Shown: positions 7,433 through 16,960, counted from the first letter of the stretch. The stretch: 64,000 nt of DNA from DATFES01 sp035457725 (GCA_035457725.1 DATIBC010000105.1:1-64000), one strand, 5' to 3'. Program-made: numbers and translations. Notes: a model not told the origin generated them from the letters alone.

Positions 7433-9469
7433 TTACTCGGCGGCGATCGCGGCAGGACCGCGGGCCCGGGCCGGCGCCGGCGCGCCAACGCGATAGCGGC
7501 GATCGAAGAGGGAGACGATGCCGCCGAGGAACATGATGACCGCGCCGAACCAGATCCACGGCACCAGCGGATTCCAGTACGCCCGCACGGCCCATGCGGC
7601 GTCGGGTCCGGCGATTGCGGCTTGCGGGCGATTGAGCGGCTGGCCGGCGCCCGGCGCGTCGGCCTCGCCGAGCACGACGTAAAGATCGGCGAAGCCGGTG
7701 GTGAGGATCGCCGCCTCGGTCGTTGTCGCGCCGCCGACGGGATAGACGCGCTTTTCGGGGTGGAGCGTCGTGACGATCCTTTCATCGCGCATTACGTCGA
7801 ACGCGCCGCGCTCGGCGCGATAGTTGGGGCCGGCGACGCGCGTCACGCCCTGGAAGGCGAGCATGTAGCCGGCGATTTCGAGCCGATCGCCGGCGCGCAT
7901 CAAGACGACGCGCTCGATCTGCCAGACCTGCGAGACGACGATTCCAGCGACGGCGAGCCCGAGCCCGCCGTGCGCCAGCGCCATGCCCCAGGCGGCGCGC
8001 GGCAGTCCGCGCGCGCGCGCCAATGCATGGGCTAGAGGCAGGCGGCCGCCGCCGATGCGATAGCCAAGCTCGGCCAGCGCGCCGAAGACGAGCCAGGCCG
8101 CGAGCGCCAATCCGCCAAGCGCCAAAAGCGATCGGCCATCGAGGAGATAGAACGTCCCGAGCGCTGCGCCCGCCGCGGCGACCGCGGCGAAACGCAAGCG
8201 GCGCAGCGCCTCGGCAATGTCGCCGCGCTTCCAGGCGATGAGCGGTCCGGCGGGCAGCGCCAGGAACAGCGGCGCCATCAGCGGCAGGAACGTCGCGTTG
8301 AAGAACGGCGGGCCGACCGACACCTTGGCGCCGGAGATCGCGTCGAGGAACAGCGGATAGAGCGTGCCGATGAACACGGTCAGGGCCGCCACCGAAAGCA
8401 GGAGGTTGTTCAAGATCAGGGCGCTTTCGCGGCTCGCCGGCGCGAACAGCCCGCCGGCCTTGAGTTGCGGCGCGCGAAGGGCGTAGAGCCCAAGCGATCC
8501 GCCGACGGCGACGACGAGAATCGCCAGGATGAACGATCCCCGCGCCGGATCGACGGCGAAGGCGTGGACCGAGGTCAGCACGCCCGAGCGCACCAGGAAG
8601 GTGCCGATCAGCGACAACGCGAAAGCGATGATCGCCAGCAGGATCGTCCAGCTCTTGAGGGCGTCGCGCTTCTCGACCACGATCGCCGAGTGCAGAAGCG
8701 CCGTGCCGATGAGCCACGGCATGAACGAGGCGTTCTCGACCGGATCCCAGAACCAGAAACCGCCCCAGCCGAGCTCGTAATAGGCCCACCATGAACCGAG
8801 CGCGATGCCGAGCGTCAGCGCCGCCCAGGCGGCCAGCGTCCACGGCCTGACCCAGCGCGCCCATGCCGGATCGACGCGGCCCTCGATCAGAGCCGCGACG
8901 GCGAACGAGAACGCCATCGAAAAGCCGACGTAGCCCAGATAGAGAAACGGCGGATGGAAGGCGAGGCCGGGATCCTGCAACAGCGGATTGAGGCCGTTGC
9001 CGTCGAGCGGCGGCGGGTCGAGACGCAGGAAAGGATTCGACGTGAAGACGATGAAGGCGAGAAACGCCGCGCCGATCATCGCGTGGACTGCGAGCACGCG
9101 CGCCCGCAGACTTGCCGGAAGGTTGCCACCGCACGCCGCCACCGCCGCGCCGAACAGCGTGAGGATCAGTACCCACAGGAGCATCGACCCTTCGTGGTTG
9201 CCCCACACGCCGCTCAGCTTGTAGAGCATCGGCTTGGCCGAGTGCGAGTTTTGCGCCACGTTGATCACGCTGAAGTCGGAAACGACGAAGGCGTGGGTGA
9301 GCGCGGCGAAAGCGACCGCCACGCAACCGAACTGGACGAACGCCGCCGGCCGCGATAGTGCCATCATCCGATGATCGCCTCGAGCCGCGCCGGCGAGCGG
9401 CACGATCGCCTGCACGAGCGCCACCATGAACGCCAGCGTCAAGGCGAAATAGCCGAGTTCGGCGATCAT
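7433..9469 (-). CDS. ccmF: CcmF, haem lyase subunit
   Basis: 678 aa, a normal length for CcmF. It is a polytopic membrane protein with the tryptophan-rich haem-handling signature GWGGFWFWDPVENASFMPWL (WWD domain) and flanking conserved histidines. CcmF takes haem from holo-CcmE and attaches it to the CxxCH motif together with CcmH and CcmI. The ATG at 9469 overlaps the ccmE stop (ATGA); a slightly longer in-frame start exists but would run into ccmE. Confidence 0.96.
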   Translation of the reverse strand: MIAELGYFALTLAFMVALVQAIVPLAGAARGDHRMMALSRPAAFVQFGCVAVAFAALTHAFVVSDFSVINVAQNSHSAKPMLYKLSGVWGNHEGSMLLWVLILTLFGAAVAACGGNLPASLRARVLAVHAMIGAAFLAFIVFTSNPFLRLDPPPLDGNGLNPLLQDPGLAFHPPFLYLGYVGFSMAFSFAVAALIEGRVDPAWARWVRPWTLAAWAALTLGIALGSWWAYYELGWGGFWFWDPVENASFMPWLIGTALLHSAIVVEKRDALKSWTILLAIIAFALSLIGTFLVRSGVLTSVHAFAVDPARGSFILAILVVAVGGSLGLYALRAPQLKAGGLFAPASRESALILNNLLLSVAALTVFIGTLYPLFLDAISGAKVSVGPPFFNATFLPLMAPLFLALPAGPLIAWKRGDIAEALRRLRFAAVAAAGAALGTFYLLDGRSLLALGGLALAAWLVFGALAELGYRIGGGRLPLAHALARARGLPRAAWGMALAHGGLGLAVAGIVVSQVWQIERVVLMRAGDRLEIAGYMLAFQGVTRVAGPNYRAERGAFDVMRDERIVTTLHPEKRVYPVGGATTTEAAILTTGFADLYVVLGEADAPGAGQPLNRPQAAIAGPDAAWAVRAYWNPLVPWIWFGAVIMFLGGIVSLFDRRYRVGAPAPARARGPAAIAAE

Positions 9470-9918
9470 CGCTTCGTACCCGCCTTGTCCTGCCAATGGC
9501 CGGATTTCTTGAGCGCGTCGGCGACCTCGGGCGGCATGTAGTTTTCGTCGTGCTTGGCGAGCACCTCGCTCGCCCGAAACACGCCTTCGCTGTCGAGCTT
9601 GCCTTGCGCGACGACGCCCTGGCCCTCGCGAAAGAGATCGGGCAACACGCCGGCATAGATCACCGGAACGGCGTGATTGAGATCGGTGACGCGAAAGCGG
9701 ATCTCGAGGCTACCTTGCGCGCGCTGGAGCGATCCGACCTCGACCAAGCCGCCGATGCGCATCGGACGATCGGGGGGGATTCGTTTCTCGACGATCTCGC
9801 TCGGGCTGTAGAAAAAGACGATGCTGTCGCGAAACGCGCTCAGCACCAGGGCCGTCGCTACGCCCAGCGCTGCGAACATCAAGCCGAGCAGGTAGAGCCG
9901 CCGGCGCTTACGCGTCAT
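9466..9918 (-). CDS. ccmE: CcmE, haem chaperone
   Basis: 150 aa. One N-terminal membrane anchor (about 8-28), an OB-fold, and the haem-binding segment LAKHDENYMPP with H123 as the covalent haem ligand and Y127 as the axial ligand expected from E. coli CcmE. It carries haem from the CcmABCD release complex to CcmF. The start overlaps the end of ccmD by 11 bp. Confidence 0.96.
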   Translation of the reverse strand: MTRKRRRLYLLGLMFAALGVATALVLSAFRDSIVFFYSPSEIVEKRIPPDRPMRIGGLVEVGSLQRAQGSLEIRFRVTDLNHAVPVIYAGVLPDLFREGQGVVAQGKLDSEGVFRASEVLAKHDENYMPPEVADALKKSGHWQDKAGTKR

Positions 9919-10090
9919 CGTCCGCCTGCCGGCGCGGTCCGCGCGCGCCTTCGGCCCTGGCGAGTTCCGCCTCGCGGGCGCGCAGCGTCCGGAGCGAAAC
10001 GAAAAGCAGAACGACGAGCGCCGCGGCCGCCACCCCGTAGGCGGGCCACACGAACGCGGCGTATCCGCCCATGTCGAGGAACTCGCTCAC
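9908..10090 (-). CDS. ccmD: CcmD, small haem exporter accessory protein
   Basis: 60 aa from the GTG at 10090, which overlaps the ccmC stop as GTGA. It has the CcmD pattern MGGYAAFVWPAYGV, then a single hydrophobic helix, then a positively charged tail with RTLRAREAELA. CcmD holds CcmC and CcmE together and is needed for release of holo-CcmE. Confidence 0.92.
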   Translation of the reverse strand: MSEFLDMGGYAAFVWPAYGVAAAALVVLLFVSLRTLRAREAELARAEGARGPRRQADDDA

Positions 10091-10839
10091 AGCCGGTCGG
10101 CTCCGGCCATCGCGCCCGCCGGCTCGGCGGCCCGCGCCAGCCGCAGCGCGCGCAGACGACGCTCGAGGAGCTCGGCGCGGATGCGGATGATCGTCACGAC
10201 GAGGAAATACGCCATGAAGCCGGCCGCCATCAGCACGAGCGGCGTCAACATCGCCGGATGAATCGCCGGCGCGTCGAGTCTGGTGATCGAGGCTGGTTGG
10301 TGGAGCGTGTTCCACCAATCGACCGAGAACTTGATGATCGGCACGTTGACCAGCCCGACCAGCGCCAGGATCGCCGCTGACTTGGCGCCGCGCGTCGGAT
10401 CGTCGAAGGCGTTGGCCAATGCGATATGCCCGACATAAAGGAAGAACAGCACGAGCACCGATGTCAGCCGCGCGTCCCACACCCACCACGTGCCCCACAT
10501 CGGCTGACCCCACAACGAGCCGGTGACGAGGCAGACGAAGGTGAACGTGGCGCCGATCGGCGACATCGCCTTGGCGGCGAGGTCGGCCAGCGGGTGCTTC
10601 CACACCAGCGCCGCCGCGCTGGCGACGGCCAAATTAACGTAGACGAACAGCGCCATCCACGCCGCGGGGACGTGGATATACATGATCCGCACCGTCTCGC
10701 CCTGCTGGTAGTCGCGTGGGCTGACGAACAAGGCGAAATAGAGCCCGCTCGCGAACAAGGTCACGGCCGCGGCGACGCTCCACGGGAAGACGGAGGCGGC
10801 AAGGCGCTGGAATCGGGCGGGGTTGGCGAAGCGATGCAT
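10087..10839 (-). CDS. ccmC: CcmC, haem exporter/haem:CcmE transferase
   Basis: 250 aa from the ATG at 10839 (MHRFANPARFQ); a TTG seven codons upstream is less likely. Six hydrophobic segments and the WWD-type motif WGTWWVWDARLTS are present, with flanking histidines at YIHVPAAW and near NTLHQP. CcmC loads haem onto CcmE. A 114-bp gap separates it from ccmB, unusually wide for this otherwise overlapping operon; I see no gene in it. Confidence 0.95.
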   Translation of the reverse strand: MHRFANPARFQRLAASVFPWSVAAAVTLFASGLYFALFVSPRDYQQGETVRIMYIHVPAAWMALFVYVNLAVASAAALVWKHPLADLAAKAMSPIGATFTFVCLVTGSLWGQPMWGTWWVWDARLTSVLVLFFLYVGHIALANAFDDPTRGAKSAAILALVGLVNVPIIKFSVDWWNTLHQPASITRLDAPAIHPAMLTPLVLMAAGFMAYFLVVTIIRIRAELLERRLRALRLARAAEPAGAMAGADRL

Positions 10840-10953
10840 TTTCGGTGCCGGCGATCCCAAGGATTTAGCGATTTAACCTAGCGCTTTCCACGTCTTATCA
10901 CGGGTCACGATGCCGCGACCGCCATCGGCACCGGCAAGGCCCGATAGTCCTTG

Positions 10954-11619
10954 CTACTGAACGGCTTGCCGGAGGGACGCGGCGATGGTCCAAGGGGCAA
11001 GCGCGAGCGCCGCGGCGAGAATCGCCGCAAGCAGCAATAGATGCGGCCGCGCCGATAGGCCGTTGGTCGCGGCGTCGACCGCGGCCGCCCCGAATATCAG
11101 GACGGGAATGTAGAGCGGCAGGATTAGCAGGGGCAGCAGGACGGTTCCGCGTCGCGCGCCGAGCGTCAGCGCCGCGCCGATGGCGCCGATCAGGCTCAAG
11201 CTCGGCGTTCCGAGCGCAAGCGATATCGCCAACACGCCGTAGCCCTCGGGGGCGAGCTGGAGCATCAAGGCGAGCAGCGGCGCCACGATGACCAGCGGCA
11301 ATCCGGTGGTGAGCCAGTGGGCGAGAATCTTCGCCAGCACCAGGAACTCGAGCGGGGCGGGCGCCAGCACGATGAGATCGAGCGCACCGTCCTCGGCGTC
11401 GAGCTGGAACAGCCGCTCGAGCGCCAGCAGCGAGGCCAGCAGTGCCGTGACCCAGACCACGCCGGCGGCGATGCGGGCCAGCATCTGCGGCTCGGGGCCG
11501 ACGCCGAAGGGAAACAGCACGATGGCGAGCACGAAAAACAACAGGACGGTCGCGCTATCGCCCGGACTGCGCAGCGCAAGGCGGAGATCGCGGCGGAGCA
11601 GCGCCAAGAACGCGCTCAT
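10954..11619 (-). CDS. ccmB: CcmB, ABC-type haem exporter permease
   Basis: 221 aa with about six membrane segments and the CcmB opening FLALLRRDLRLALRSPGD. It is the permease partner of CcmA in the complex whose ATP hydrolysis releases holo-CcmE from CcmCD. The ATG at 11619 overlaps the ccmA stop (ATGA), which sets the start. Confidence 0.95.
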   Translation of the reverse strand: MSAFLALLRRDLRLALRSPGDSATVLLFFVLAIVLFPFGVGPEPQMLARIAAGVVWVTALLASLLALERLFQLDAEDGALDLIVLAPAPLEFLVLAKILAHWLTTGLPLVIVAPLLALMLQLAPEGYGVLAISLALGTPSLSLIGAIGAALTLGARRGTVLLPLLILPLYIPVLIFGAAAVDAATNGLSARPHLLLLAAILAAALALAPWTIAASLRQAVQ

Positions 11620-12239
11620 CGGCGCGCACCGAGATCGAGCGTCGCGGCGTCGGCAAGTGCGATCGGCGCATGCGTCGCGGCGACCACCATTCCTCCGTCG
11701 CGGCGATGCGTCGCGAGCGCGGCGGCAAGCGCATCGTGCGCCGCCGCATCGAGGGCCAAGGTCGGCTCGTCGAGCAACCACAGCTCGCCGGGCGCCGCCA
11801 GCAGACGGGCCAGCGCCGTGCGGCGCCGCTGTCCCTGGCTCAAATAGCGGGCCGGAAGATCGGCCAACGCTTCGAGTCCGAAGCGGGACAACGCCTGGGC
11901 CAAAAGTGGGCGCGCCGCCGGCGCGCCGCGCAGTTCGGCGGCGTAGGCCACGTTTTCGGCGACGGTGAGCGTCGGTTTGACGGCGTCGAGATGTCCCACA
12001 TAGTGAAGACGCGCGCGATGCGCGTCCGGGTCGTCGGCGATGGGAGTTCGGTCCCAGACGATCACGCCGCCGGCGGCCGGCGCGAGACCGGCCATCAGGC
12101 GCAGCAGGCTCGACTTTCCCGCGCCGTTCGGACCGGCGAGAATTAGCGCCCCGCCGCTGGCGAGGCGAAATTCGACGCCAGCGAAAACTTGTCGCTCGCC
12201 GCGCACGCAAACCAGCGCCTCGCCGAAAAACTCAGCCAT
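11616..12239 (-). CDS. ccmA: CcmA, ABC transporter ATP-binding protein of cytochrome c maturation
   Basis: 207 aa from MAEFFGEALVCVRGER. Walker A is GPNGAGKSS, the ABC signature is YLSQGQRRRTALARLL, and Walker B is LWLLDEPT. It is the first gene of a nine-gene operon running to ccmI at 5007. The frame stays open upstream to 12383, but family length supports the ATG at 12239. No strong ribosome-binding site precedes it; a stable inverted repeat lies in the leader. Confidence 0.94.
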   Translation of the reverse strand: MAEFFGEALVCVRGERQVFAGVEFRLASGGALILAGPNGAGKSSLLRLMAGLAPAAGGVIVWDRTPIADDPDAHRARLHYVGHLDAVKPTLTVAENVAYAAELRGAPAARPLLAQALSRFGLEALADLPARYLSQGQRRRTALARLLAAPGELWLLDEPTLALDAAAHDALAAALATHRRDGGMVVAATHAPIALADAATLDLGARR

Positions 12240-12254
12240 GTCGGCAAACAAATA

Positions 12255-12282
12255 GCGGACCGCCCAGAACGGGTCGGTCCGC
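12255..12282 (-). promoter_or_regulatory. Inverted repeat in the ccmA leader
   Basis: GCGGACCG plus CCC pairs with GGG, one bulged T, and CGGTCCGC, giving about 11 bp around a 5-nt loop, roughly 16 nt upstream of the ccmA ATG on the minus strand. It could modulate initiation of the ccm operon, but it could also be chance in GC-rich DNA. Confidence 0.3.
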
Positions 12283-12504
12283 CATCGCGTCAGGTACCGC
12301 CGAAGATGGAGTCCGGGGGGCTTCGGCAGGGGAGAGGCACGGGCGGCCCAGGCCACGCGATGCGACCCGCCGCCGATAGCCAACTAAAGCCGAGGAATGT
12401 GACGGCATTTGTAACGGAGTATGGCAAAACCGTGAAATTTGGTTACTACGGCCGACGGCCGGCTTTCGGGCGCCGACGCCGGTCACCAGCGGCGATCGCC
12501 CGGG

Positions 12505-13770
12505 TCAATCGTAGCTGCGGACGTCGTCGATGACCTTGCCGTCGTTCGGCAGCTGGGCCGTGAACTCGACCCGGCCGCGCATCTTGGTCACCGCGTGGAT
12601 CGATTCGCCGATCGCCGCCGCCAACGCCGCCTCGTCCTCGCTGCGCATGGGCCCGGCGAGCGCGCAACGCAGCGTCATTTCGTCGTTCTGCTCCTCTCTG
12701 GTGACGACGAGCCGCGCCTTGGCGATCTCCTTGTGTCGGCGGATCACGTCGGCGACATGGCTGGGATGAACGAACATGCCGCGCACCTTGGTGATCTGGT
12801 CGGCCCGTCCCATCCAGCCCTTGAGGCGCGCATTGGTCCGGCCGCAAGGGCTTATCCCCGGCATGATCGCCGACAGGTCGCCGGTGGCGAAACGGATGAG
12901 CGGATAGTCGGGGCTGAGGGTGGTGACGACGACCTCGCCGACCTCGCCTTCGGCCACCGGATCGCCGGTGCCGGGACGGACGATCTCGACGATGATCCAC
13001 TCGTCGACAATGAGCCCCTCGCCCGGCCGCGATTCGTAGCCGATCAGGCCGAGATCGGCCGTGGCATAGCACTGCAGCACGTCGATACCCGATGCCTTTA
13101 GTTCGCCGCGAAGGCTCGGCGGCAGCGCCTCGCCCGAAACCAGGGCGCGCTTAATGGAGCTAATGTCGACCTGCAGCTCCTTGGCCTTGTCGAGGACGAT
13201 CTTGAGGAACGTCGGCGTTCCGACATAGCCGCTCGGACGGACGTCGGTGATGACGCGGACTTGAACCTCGGTGTTGCCGACTCCGGCGGGGATGACGGCG
13301 CAACCGATGGCGTGTGCGCCTGTCTCGAGCATCGATCCGGCCGGGGTGAGATGATAGGAGAAGCTGTTGTGGATGACGTCGCCGCGGCGAAATCCGGCGG
13401 CGTAAAGAGCGCGCGCGAGCCGCCAATAATCGGGGCGCATCGCCTCGGGGTCATAAATCGGCCCTGGCGAAGCGAAGATGCGGGCCAGCCCGCCGGTCGA
13501 GATGGCGGTCAGTCCGCCGAACGGGCCGCGCTCGGGGAAATTCTTCTTCTGGCGGTCGGTCAGCTCCGACTTGCGGGTGATCGGCAGGCCGGCGAGGGCG
13601 CGCCGGTCGCCGATCGACTGCGGATCGACGTCGGCGAGAATTTGTGCAAACGCGGGTGCGTTCGCCTTGGCGTTGGCCAGCTGTTCGCCCAGTGCCGCGA
13701 ACAGCGCCTGCTCGCGATGCGCCGGATCACGCGTCTCGAGCTCGTCGAAATACTGGCTGGATATCGTCAT
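12505..13770 (-). CDS. Phenylacetate-CoA ligase family protein
   Basis: 421 aa from MTISSQYFDELETRDPA. The PaaK/AMP-forming layout is visible: ISTGGLARIFASPG as the nucleotide loop, QCYATADLGLIGYES as the A5 region, and the C-terminal GRADQITKVRGMFVHPSHV subdomain. It activates an aromatic carboxylate such as phenylacetate to its CoA thioester. In many proteobacteria such a gene closes a cluster of Liv-type transporter genes and an acyl-CoA ligase, as it appears to do here. The frame is open further upstream without a better start. Confidence 0.88.
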   Translation of the reverse strand: MTISSQYFDELETRDPAHREQALFAALGEQLANAKANAPAFAQILADVDPQSIGDRRALAGLPITRKSELTDRQKKNFPERGPFGGLTAISTGGLARIFASPGPIYDPEAMRPDYWRLARALYAAGFRRGDVIHNSFSYHLTPAGSMLETGAHAIGCAVIPAGVGNTEVQVRVITDVRPSGYVGTPTFLKIVLDKAKELQVDISSIKRALVSGEALPPSLRGELKASGIDVLQCYATADLGLIGYESRPGEGLIVDEWIIVEIVRPGTGDPVAEGEVGEVVVTTLSPDYPLIRFATGDLSAIMPGISPCGRTNARLKGWMGRADQITKVRGMFVHPSHVADVIRRHKEIAKARLVVTREEQNDEMTLRCALAGPMRSEDEAALAAAIGESIHAVTKMRGRVEFTAQLPNDGKVIDDVRSYD

Positions 13771-13777
13771 CGCTCGC

Positions 13778-13929
13778 CTAGAGTCTGTTCCTTTCCGACG
13801 TGAACATATTGCGCGTCCTGGTAATTCGGCAGGCTCACACCATGAGGGCCTATTTTGATCCTCGCGCCCCGAGCCTGTCGAAGGCGAGAGGTGCAAGTGG
13901 TGATCTATCGTTGGAAAGCGTGCTCGAGT
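13778..13929. repeat. Dispersed intergenic repeat, copy 2 (degenerate)
   Basis: It begins CTAGAGTCTGTTCC and contains GGCAGGCTCACACCATGAGGGC and GAGCCTGTCGAAGGCGAG, matching the hairpin regions of copies 1 and 4 with several changes that weaken both stems. It lies just upstream of the phenylacetate-CoA ligase start and downstream of livF. Confidence 0.6.
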
Positions 13930-13972
13930 AGCGATGCGCAGGGCCCGTGCGGGTCGACAGCCCCGATCCTGG

Positions 13973-14824
13973 TCACGCCAGCCAGCGCTTGCGGCGCTTG
14001 TAGTGCTTGACGTCGCGATAGCTTTTCCGGCCCGAGGCGGAAAGTCCGAGATAGAACTCCTTCACGTCCTCGTTGCCGCGTAGCTCCTCGGCCGATCCGT
14101 CGAGCACGACGCGCCCGTTCTCGAGGATGTAGCCGTAATGGGCGTAGCGCAGCGCCATGTTGGTGTTCTGCTCGGCGAGCAGGATGCTGACCTTTTCCTC
14201 GACGTTGAGCCGCGTGACGATCTCGAAAATTTCCTCGACCAGTTGCGGCGCAAGTCCCATCGACGGTTCGTCGAGCAGTATCATCTTGGGGCGCGACATC
14301 AAGGCGCGGCCGATCGCCGTCATCTGCTGTTCGCCGCCCGACGTGTAGCCGGCAGTCGATTTGCGCCTTTCCTTTAGGCGCGGAAAATAGTTATAGACGC
14401 GCTCGAGATCCTCGGCCACGACGCCGCGGCCGTCGCGCCGCGTGAAGGCGCCGGTGAGCAGGTTCTCCTCGACCGTCAGGTGCGCGAAGCAGTGGCGGCC
14501 CTCCATCACTTGGATGACGCCGCGCTGGACGAGCTCAGAAGGCGTCAAGCGATCGATGCGCTCGCCGCGATATTCGATCGAACCTTTGGTCACCTCGCCG
14601 CGTTCGGCGCGCAGCAGGCTCGAGATGGCCTTCAATGTCGTCGTCTTGCCGGCGCCGTTGGCGCCAAGCAGCGCGACCACTCCGCCCTCGTGCACCGTCA
14701 GGCTCACGCCTTTGAGCACCAGGATCACGTGATTGTAGATCACCTCGATGTTGTTGACCTGCAGCAGCTTGACGTCTGCAGGCTGGCGCATCCTGGTTTC
14801 GAGCTGAGCGGCGGCTTCGGTCAT
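13973..14824 (-). CDS. livF: Branched-chain/aromatic acid ABC transporter ATPase, LivF type
   Basis: 283 aa. Walker A GANGAGKTT, Q-loop region GVIQVMEGRHCFAHLTVEENLL (the LivF-type EGRxxF), signature TSGGEQQMTAIGRAL, Walker B MILLDEPSMGLAP. The C-terminus is about 40 residues longer than plain LivF, with a basic tail (SYRDVKHYKRRKRWL), as seen in LivF proteins linked to phenylacetate-CoA ligase clusters. It probably works with LivG at 23326 and the binding protein upstream. Confidence 0.9.
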   Translation of the reverse strand: MTEAAAQLETRMRQPADVKLLQVNNIEVIYNHVILVLKGVSLTVHEGGVVALLGANGAGKTTTLKAISSLLRAERGEVTKGSIEYRGERIDRLTPSELVQRGVIQVMEGRHCFAHLTVEENLLTGAFTRRDGRGVVAEDLERVYNYFPRLKERRKSTAGYTSGGEQQMTAIGRALMSRPKMILLDEPSMGLAPQLVEEIFEIVTRLNVEEKVSILLAEQNTNMALRYAHYGYILENGRVVLDGSAEELRGNEDVKEFYLGLSASGRKSYRDVKHYKRRKRWLA

Positions 14825-14858
14825 GAGTGGTAGGGGAGCGAGGTTGTTGGAAACGTGC

Positions 14859-14883
14859 GGGGGCGGGTCCGCGACCCGCCCCC
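14859..14883 (-). terminator. Strong stem-loop between the binding-protein gene and livF
   Basis: GGGGGCGGGTC and GACCCGCCCCC form a perfect 11-bp stem with a 3-nt loop, about 34 nt past the binding-protein stop on the minus strand. No long U-run follows, so it is more likely a 3' stabiliser or partial terminator that keeps the binding protein more abundant than the ATPase, as in other ABC operons. Confidence 0.5.
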
Positions 14884-14917
14884 AGGTGCGAATGGAAAGC
14901 GGAGTCCCGTCGTCGGC

Positions 14918-16255
14918 TCAGCTTTCTTTGTTGCAGTCGCGCGGCGTGATCTTCTTTTCGACCGCGTATTTCTTCGCCGCGTCGGCGTACATCGGCTGGA
15001 TCACCTTGAGGTCGGCCTGCAGCCACTCGGTCTGGAACACCCACTGCTTGCCGTCCCACTGGAAGATGCGGGCTTGGCGCACGCCCTCGTGATCATTGCA
15101 ACTGATGACCAGCGGGTTGACCAGCCCGTCAAAGCCGATCTCCTTGATGCGGGCGGTATCTAGCTTGAGATTCTCGAGCCCCCATCGGGTCTGCTCGCCG
15201 GTCATCGGCTTGTTGCCGTAACGCTTCTGCGCGGTGCGGATGGCTTCCACCGTCAGCATGGCGTTGATCATGCCGCGGTTGTAAAGCACTTCGCCGACTT
15301 CCTCGCGCTTGGCGAGGCCCTTGCCCTTGTCGTAGAGGTGCCGGAAGAGATCCTGATGCACCTTGTACACGGCGCCCGCCGGGTGCAGCGCCAGCGCGTT
15401 GTAGCCCTTGCTGCCCTCGCCTGCCGGCGTCACGTCGGGCTCAGCGCCCGACCACCAAACACCGTACATCTGGTTGCGCGGGTAATTGACCGCCGCCGCT
15501 TCCTTGATCGCGGTCGAGTTCATCACCCCCCAGCCCCACAGGAAGACATAGTTGGGACGCTGCTGGCGGATCTGCAGCCACGCCGCTTTTTGCTCGACGC
15601 CCGGATGCGTGACCGGAATGGTCAGCAGCTCGTAGCCATGGAGCTGCGCCCGTTTTTGCAACAGCGGGATCGGCTCGCGGCCGTAGGGGCTGTCGTGATA
15701 CACCAGCGCGATCTTCTTCCCCTTGAGCTTGTCGAGGCCACCGTTCAACTTGCCGATGTGCTGGATCAGCATGTCCGCCGCCGACCAGTACGTGCCGAGC
15801 AGCGGGAAGTTCCATGGGAAAACGCTGCCGTCGGCCGATTCAGACCGGCCGTATCCCATGGTGATGATCGGAATCTTGTCGACCGGCGCCTTCTCGGTGA
15901 GCGCGAAGGTGATGCCGGTGGAAAGCGGCGTAATCGCGGCGGCGCCCGTCGGACCCTTGCCCTTGAGGCGTTCGTAGCACTCGACGCCGCGGTCGGTGGC
16001 GTAGCCCGTCTCGCATTCCTCGACCACCAGCTTGACGCCGTTAAGCCCGCCGTCGCGCTCGTTGATCAGGTTGAAGTAGTCGACAAATCCGTTGGCGAAC
16101 GGAATGCCGTTGGGCGCGTATGCGCCGGTGCGATAGACGAGCGCGGGAAGGAACTGTTCATTCGCTTGTGCATTCGCCGGCGTGGTCGACCACAGCGCCA
16201 GCGGCGCCATTGCGAGAGCGCCGGTTAGACCCGTACAGAGTTTTGCAAAGTTCAT
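14918..16255 (-). CDS. ABC transporter substrate-binding protein (LivK/type 1 periplasmic fold)
   Basis: 445 aa. A cleavable signal peptide ends at about ANAQA (residue 31), followed by a type 1 periplasmic-binding fold (ALVYRTGAYAPNGIPFANGFVDYFNLINERDGG). It is longer than amino-acid LivK proteins and resembles the binding proteins that accompany phenylacetate/fatty acyl-CoA ligase clusters, so aromatic or short-chain acids are likelier ligands than leucine. The start has a strong GGGAGG site. Confidence 0.88.
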   Translation of the reverse strand: MNFAKLCTGLTGALAMAPLALWSTTPANAQANEQFLPALVYRTGAYAPNGIPFANGFVDYFNLINERDGGLNGVKLVVEECETGYATDRGVECYERLKGKGPTGAAAITPLSTGITFALTEKAPVDKIPIITMGYGRSESADGSVFPWNFPLLGTYWSAADMLIQHIGKLNGGLDKLKGKKIALVYHDSPYGREPIPLLQKRAQLHGYELLTIPVTHPGVEQKAAWLQIRQQRPNYVFLWGWGVMNSTAIKEAAAVNYPRNQMYGVWWSGAEPDVTPAGEGSKGYNALALHPAGAVYKVHQDLFRHLYDKGKGLAKREEVGEVLYNRGMINAMLTVEAIRTAQKRYGNKPMTGEQTRWGLENLKLDTARIKEIGFDGLVNPLVISCNDHEGVRQARIFQWDGKQWVFQTEWLQADLKVIQPMYADAAKKYAVEKKITPRDCNKES

Positions 16256-16426
16256 TAGAAAACCTCCCTACTGGCCTTGCTTCACCGGGGGTGGCGAGCA
16301 GGCCTTGACGGCTGAAAATACTACAGGTTTCAACCCGGTAAAAAGCGGATTCTGGACCGATTCGCGGATCATTTTCGTGCCGAAAGCTGTCGGTATACCA
16401 ACGACTTGACGGCGACAGGCCGGGCG

Positions 16427-16882
16427 TCAGCGCGTGCCCGACATGCGATTGATCTCGCTTTGTCGCCGGCGGATGTCGGCCGGCCAAGTGCTCTTGATGA
16501 ACGCAAGGATGGCGCGGATTTCCCCGTCGGCGAGACGGTCCGAATAGGCGGGCATATCGCTCGCATAGCCGCGTGGGGCGAATTGACCGACGCCGTGTTT
16601 GGTGATGGCGAAAAGCTGCGCGTCGCTGTGGTGCCAAGTGTGTCCGCTGGCGTCGTGCGGCGGCGCGGGCAACTTGCCGTCAGACCGCCGCAAGCGCCAG
16701 TTGGCTTGGCCTTCAAGATCGGCGCCGTGACACGACGCGCAGTGCTCGGCGTAGAGCCGAGCCCCGGTTGCGATTTGCCTTGCGTCGTCGGGCTCGATTG
16801 GATCGTTCCACCAAAGCCAGAGCCCGGCCAGCGCCACCAAGGCGAGCGCCAGGGTTACAATCAAGAAGAGTCGCTGCTTCAT
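16427..16882 (-). CDS. Membrane-anchored class I cytochrome c
   Basis: 151 aa. An N-terminal anchor (5-25), haem motif CASCH (C48, C51, H52) and a probable axial Met at 110 (YASDMPAYS), followed by the usual C-terminal helix (GEIRAILAFIKSTWP). It is a small electron carrier facing the periplasm whose haem would be attached by the Ccm system encoded 4 kb away. First of five genes lying between the two halves of the Liv/ligase cluster. Confidence 0.9.
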   Translation of the reverse strand: MKQRLFLIVTLALALVALAGLWLWWNDPIEPDDARQIATGARLYAEHCASCHGADLEGQANWRLRRSDGKLPAPPHDASGHTWHHSDAQLFAITKHGVGQFAPRGYASDMPAYSDRLADGEIRAILAFIKSTWPADIRRRQSEINRMSGTR

Positions 16883-16960
16883 GGGGCGATCATCAAGCGT
16901 CGATCCATTTGTTCGCCACCGCTCGCTGGCGCGTCAAGCCGCCTGCCGCTGCGCAGCGGC

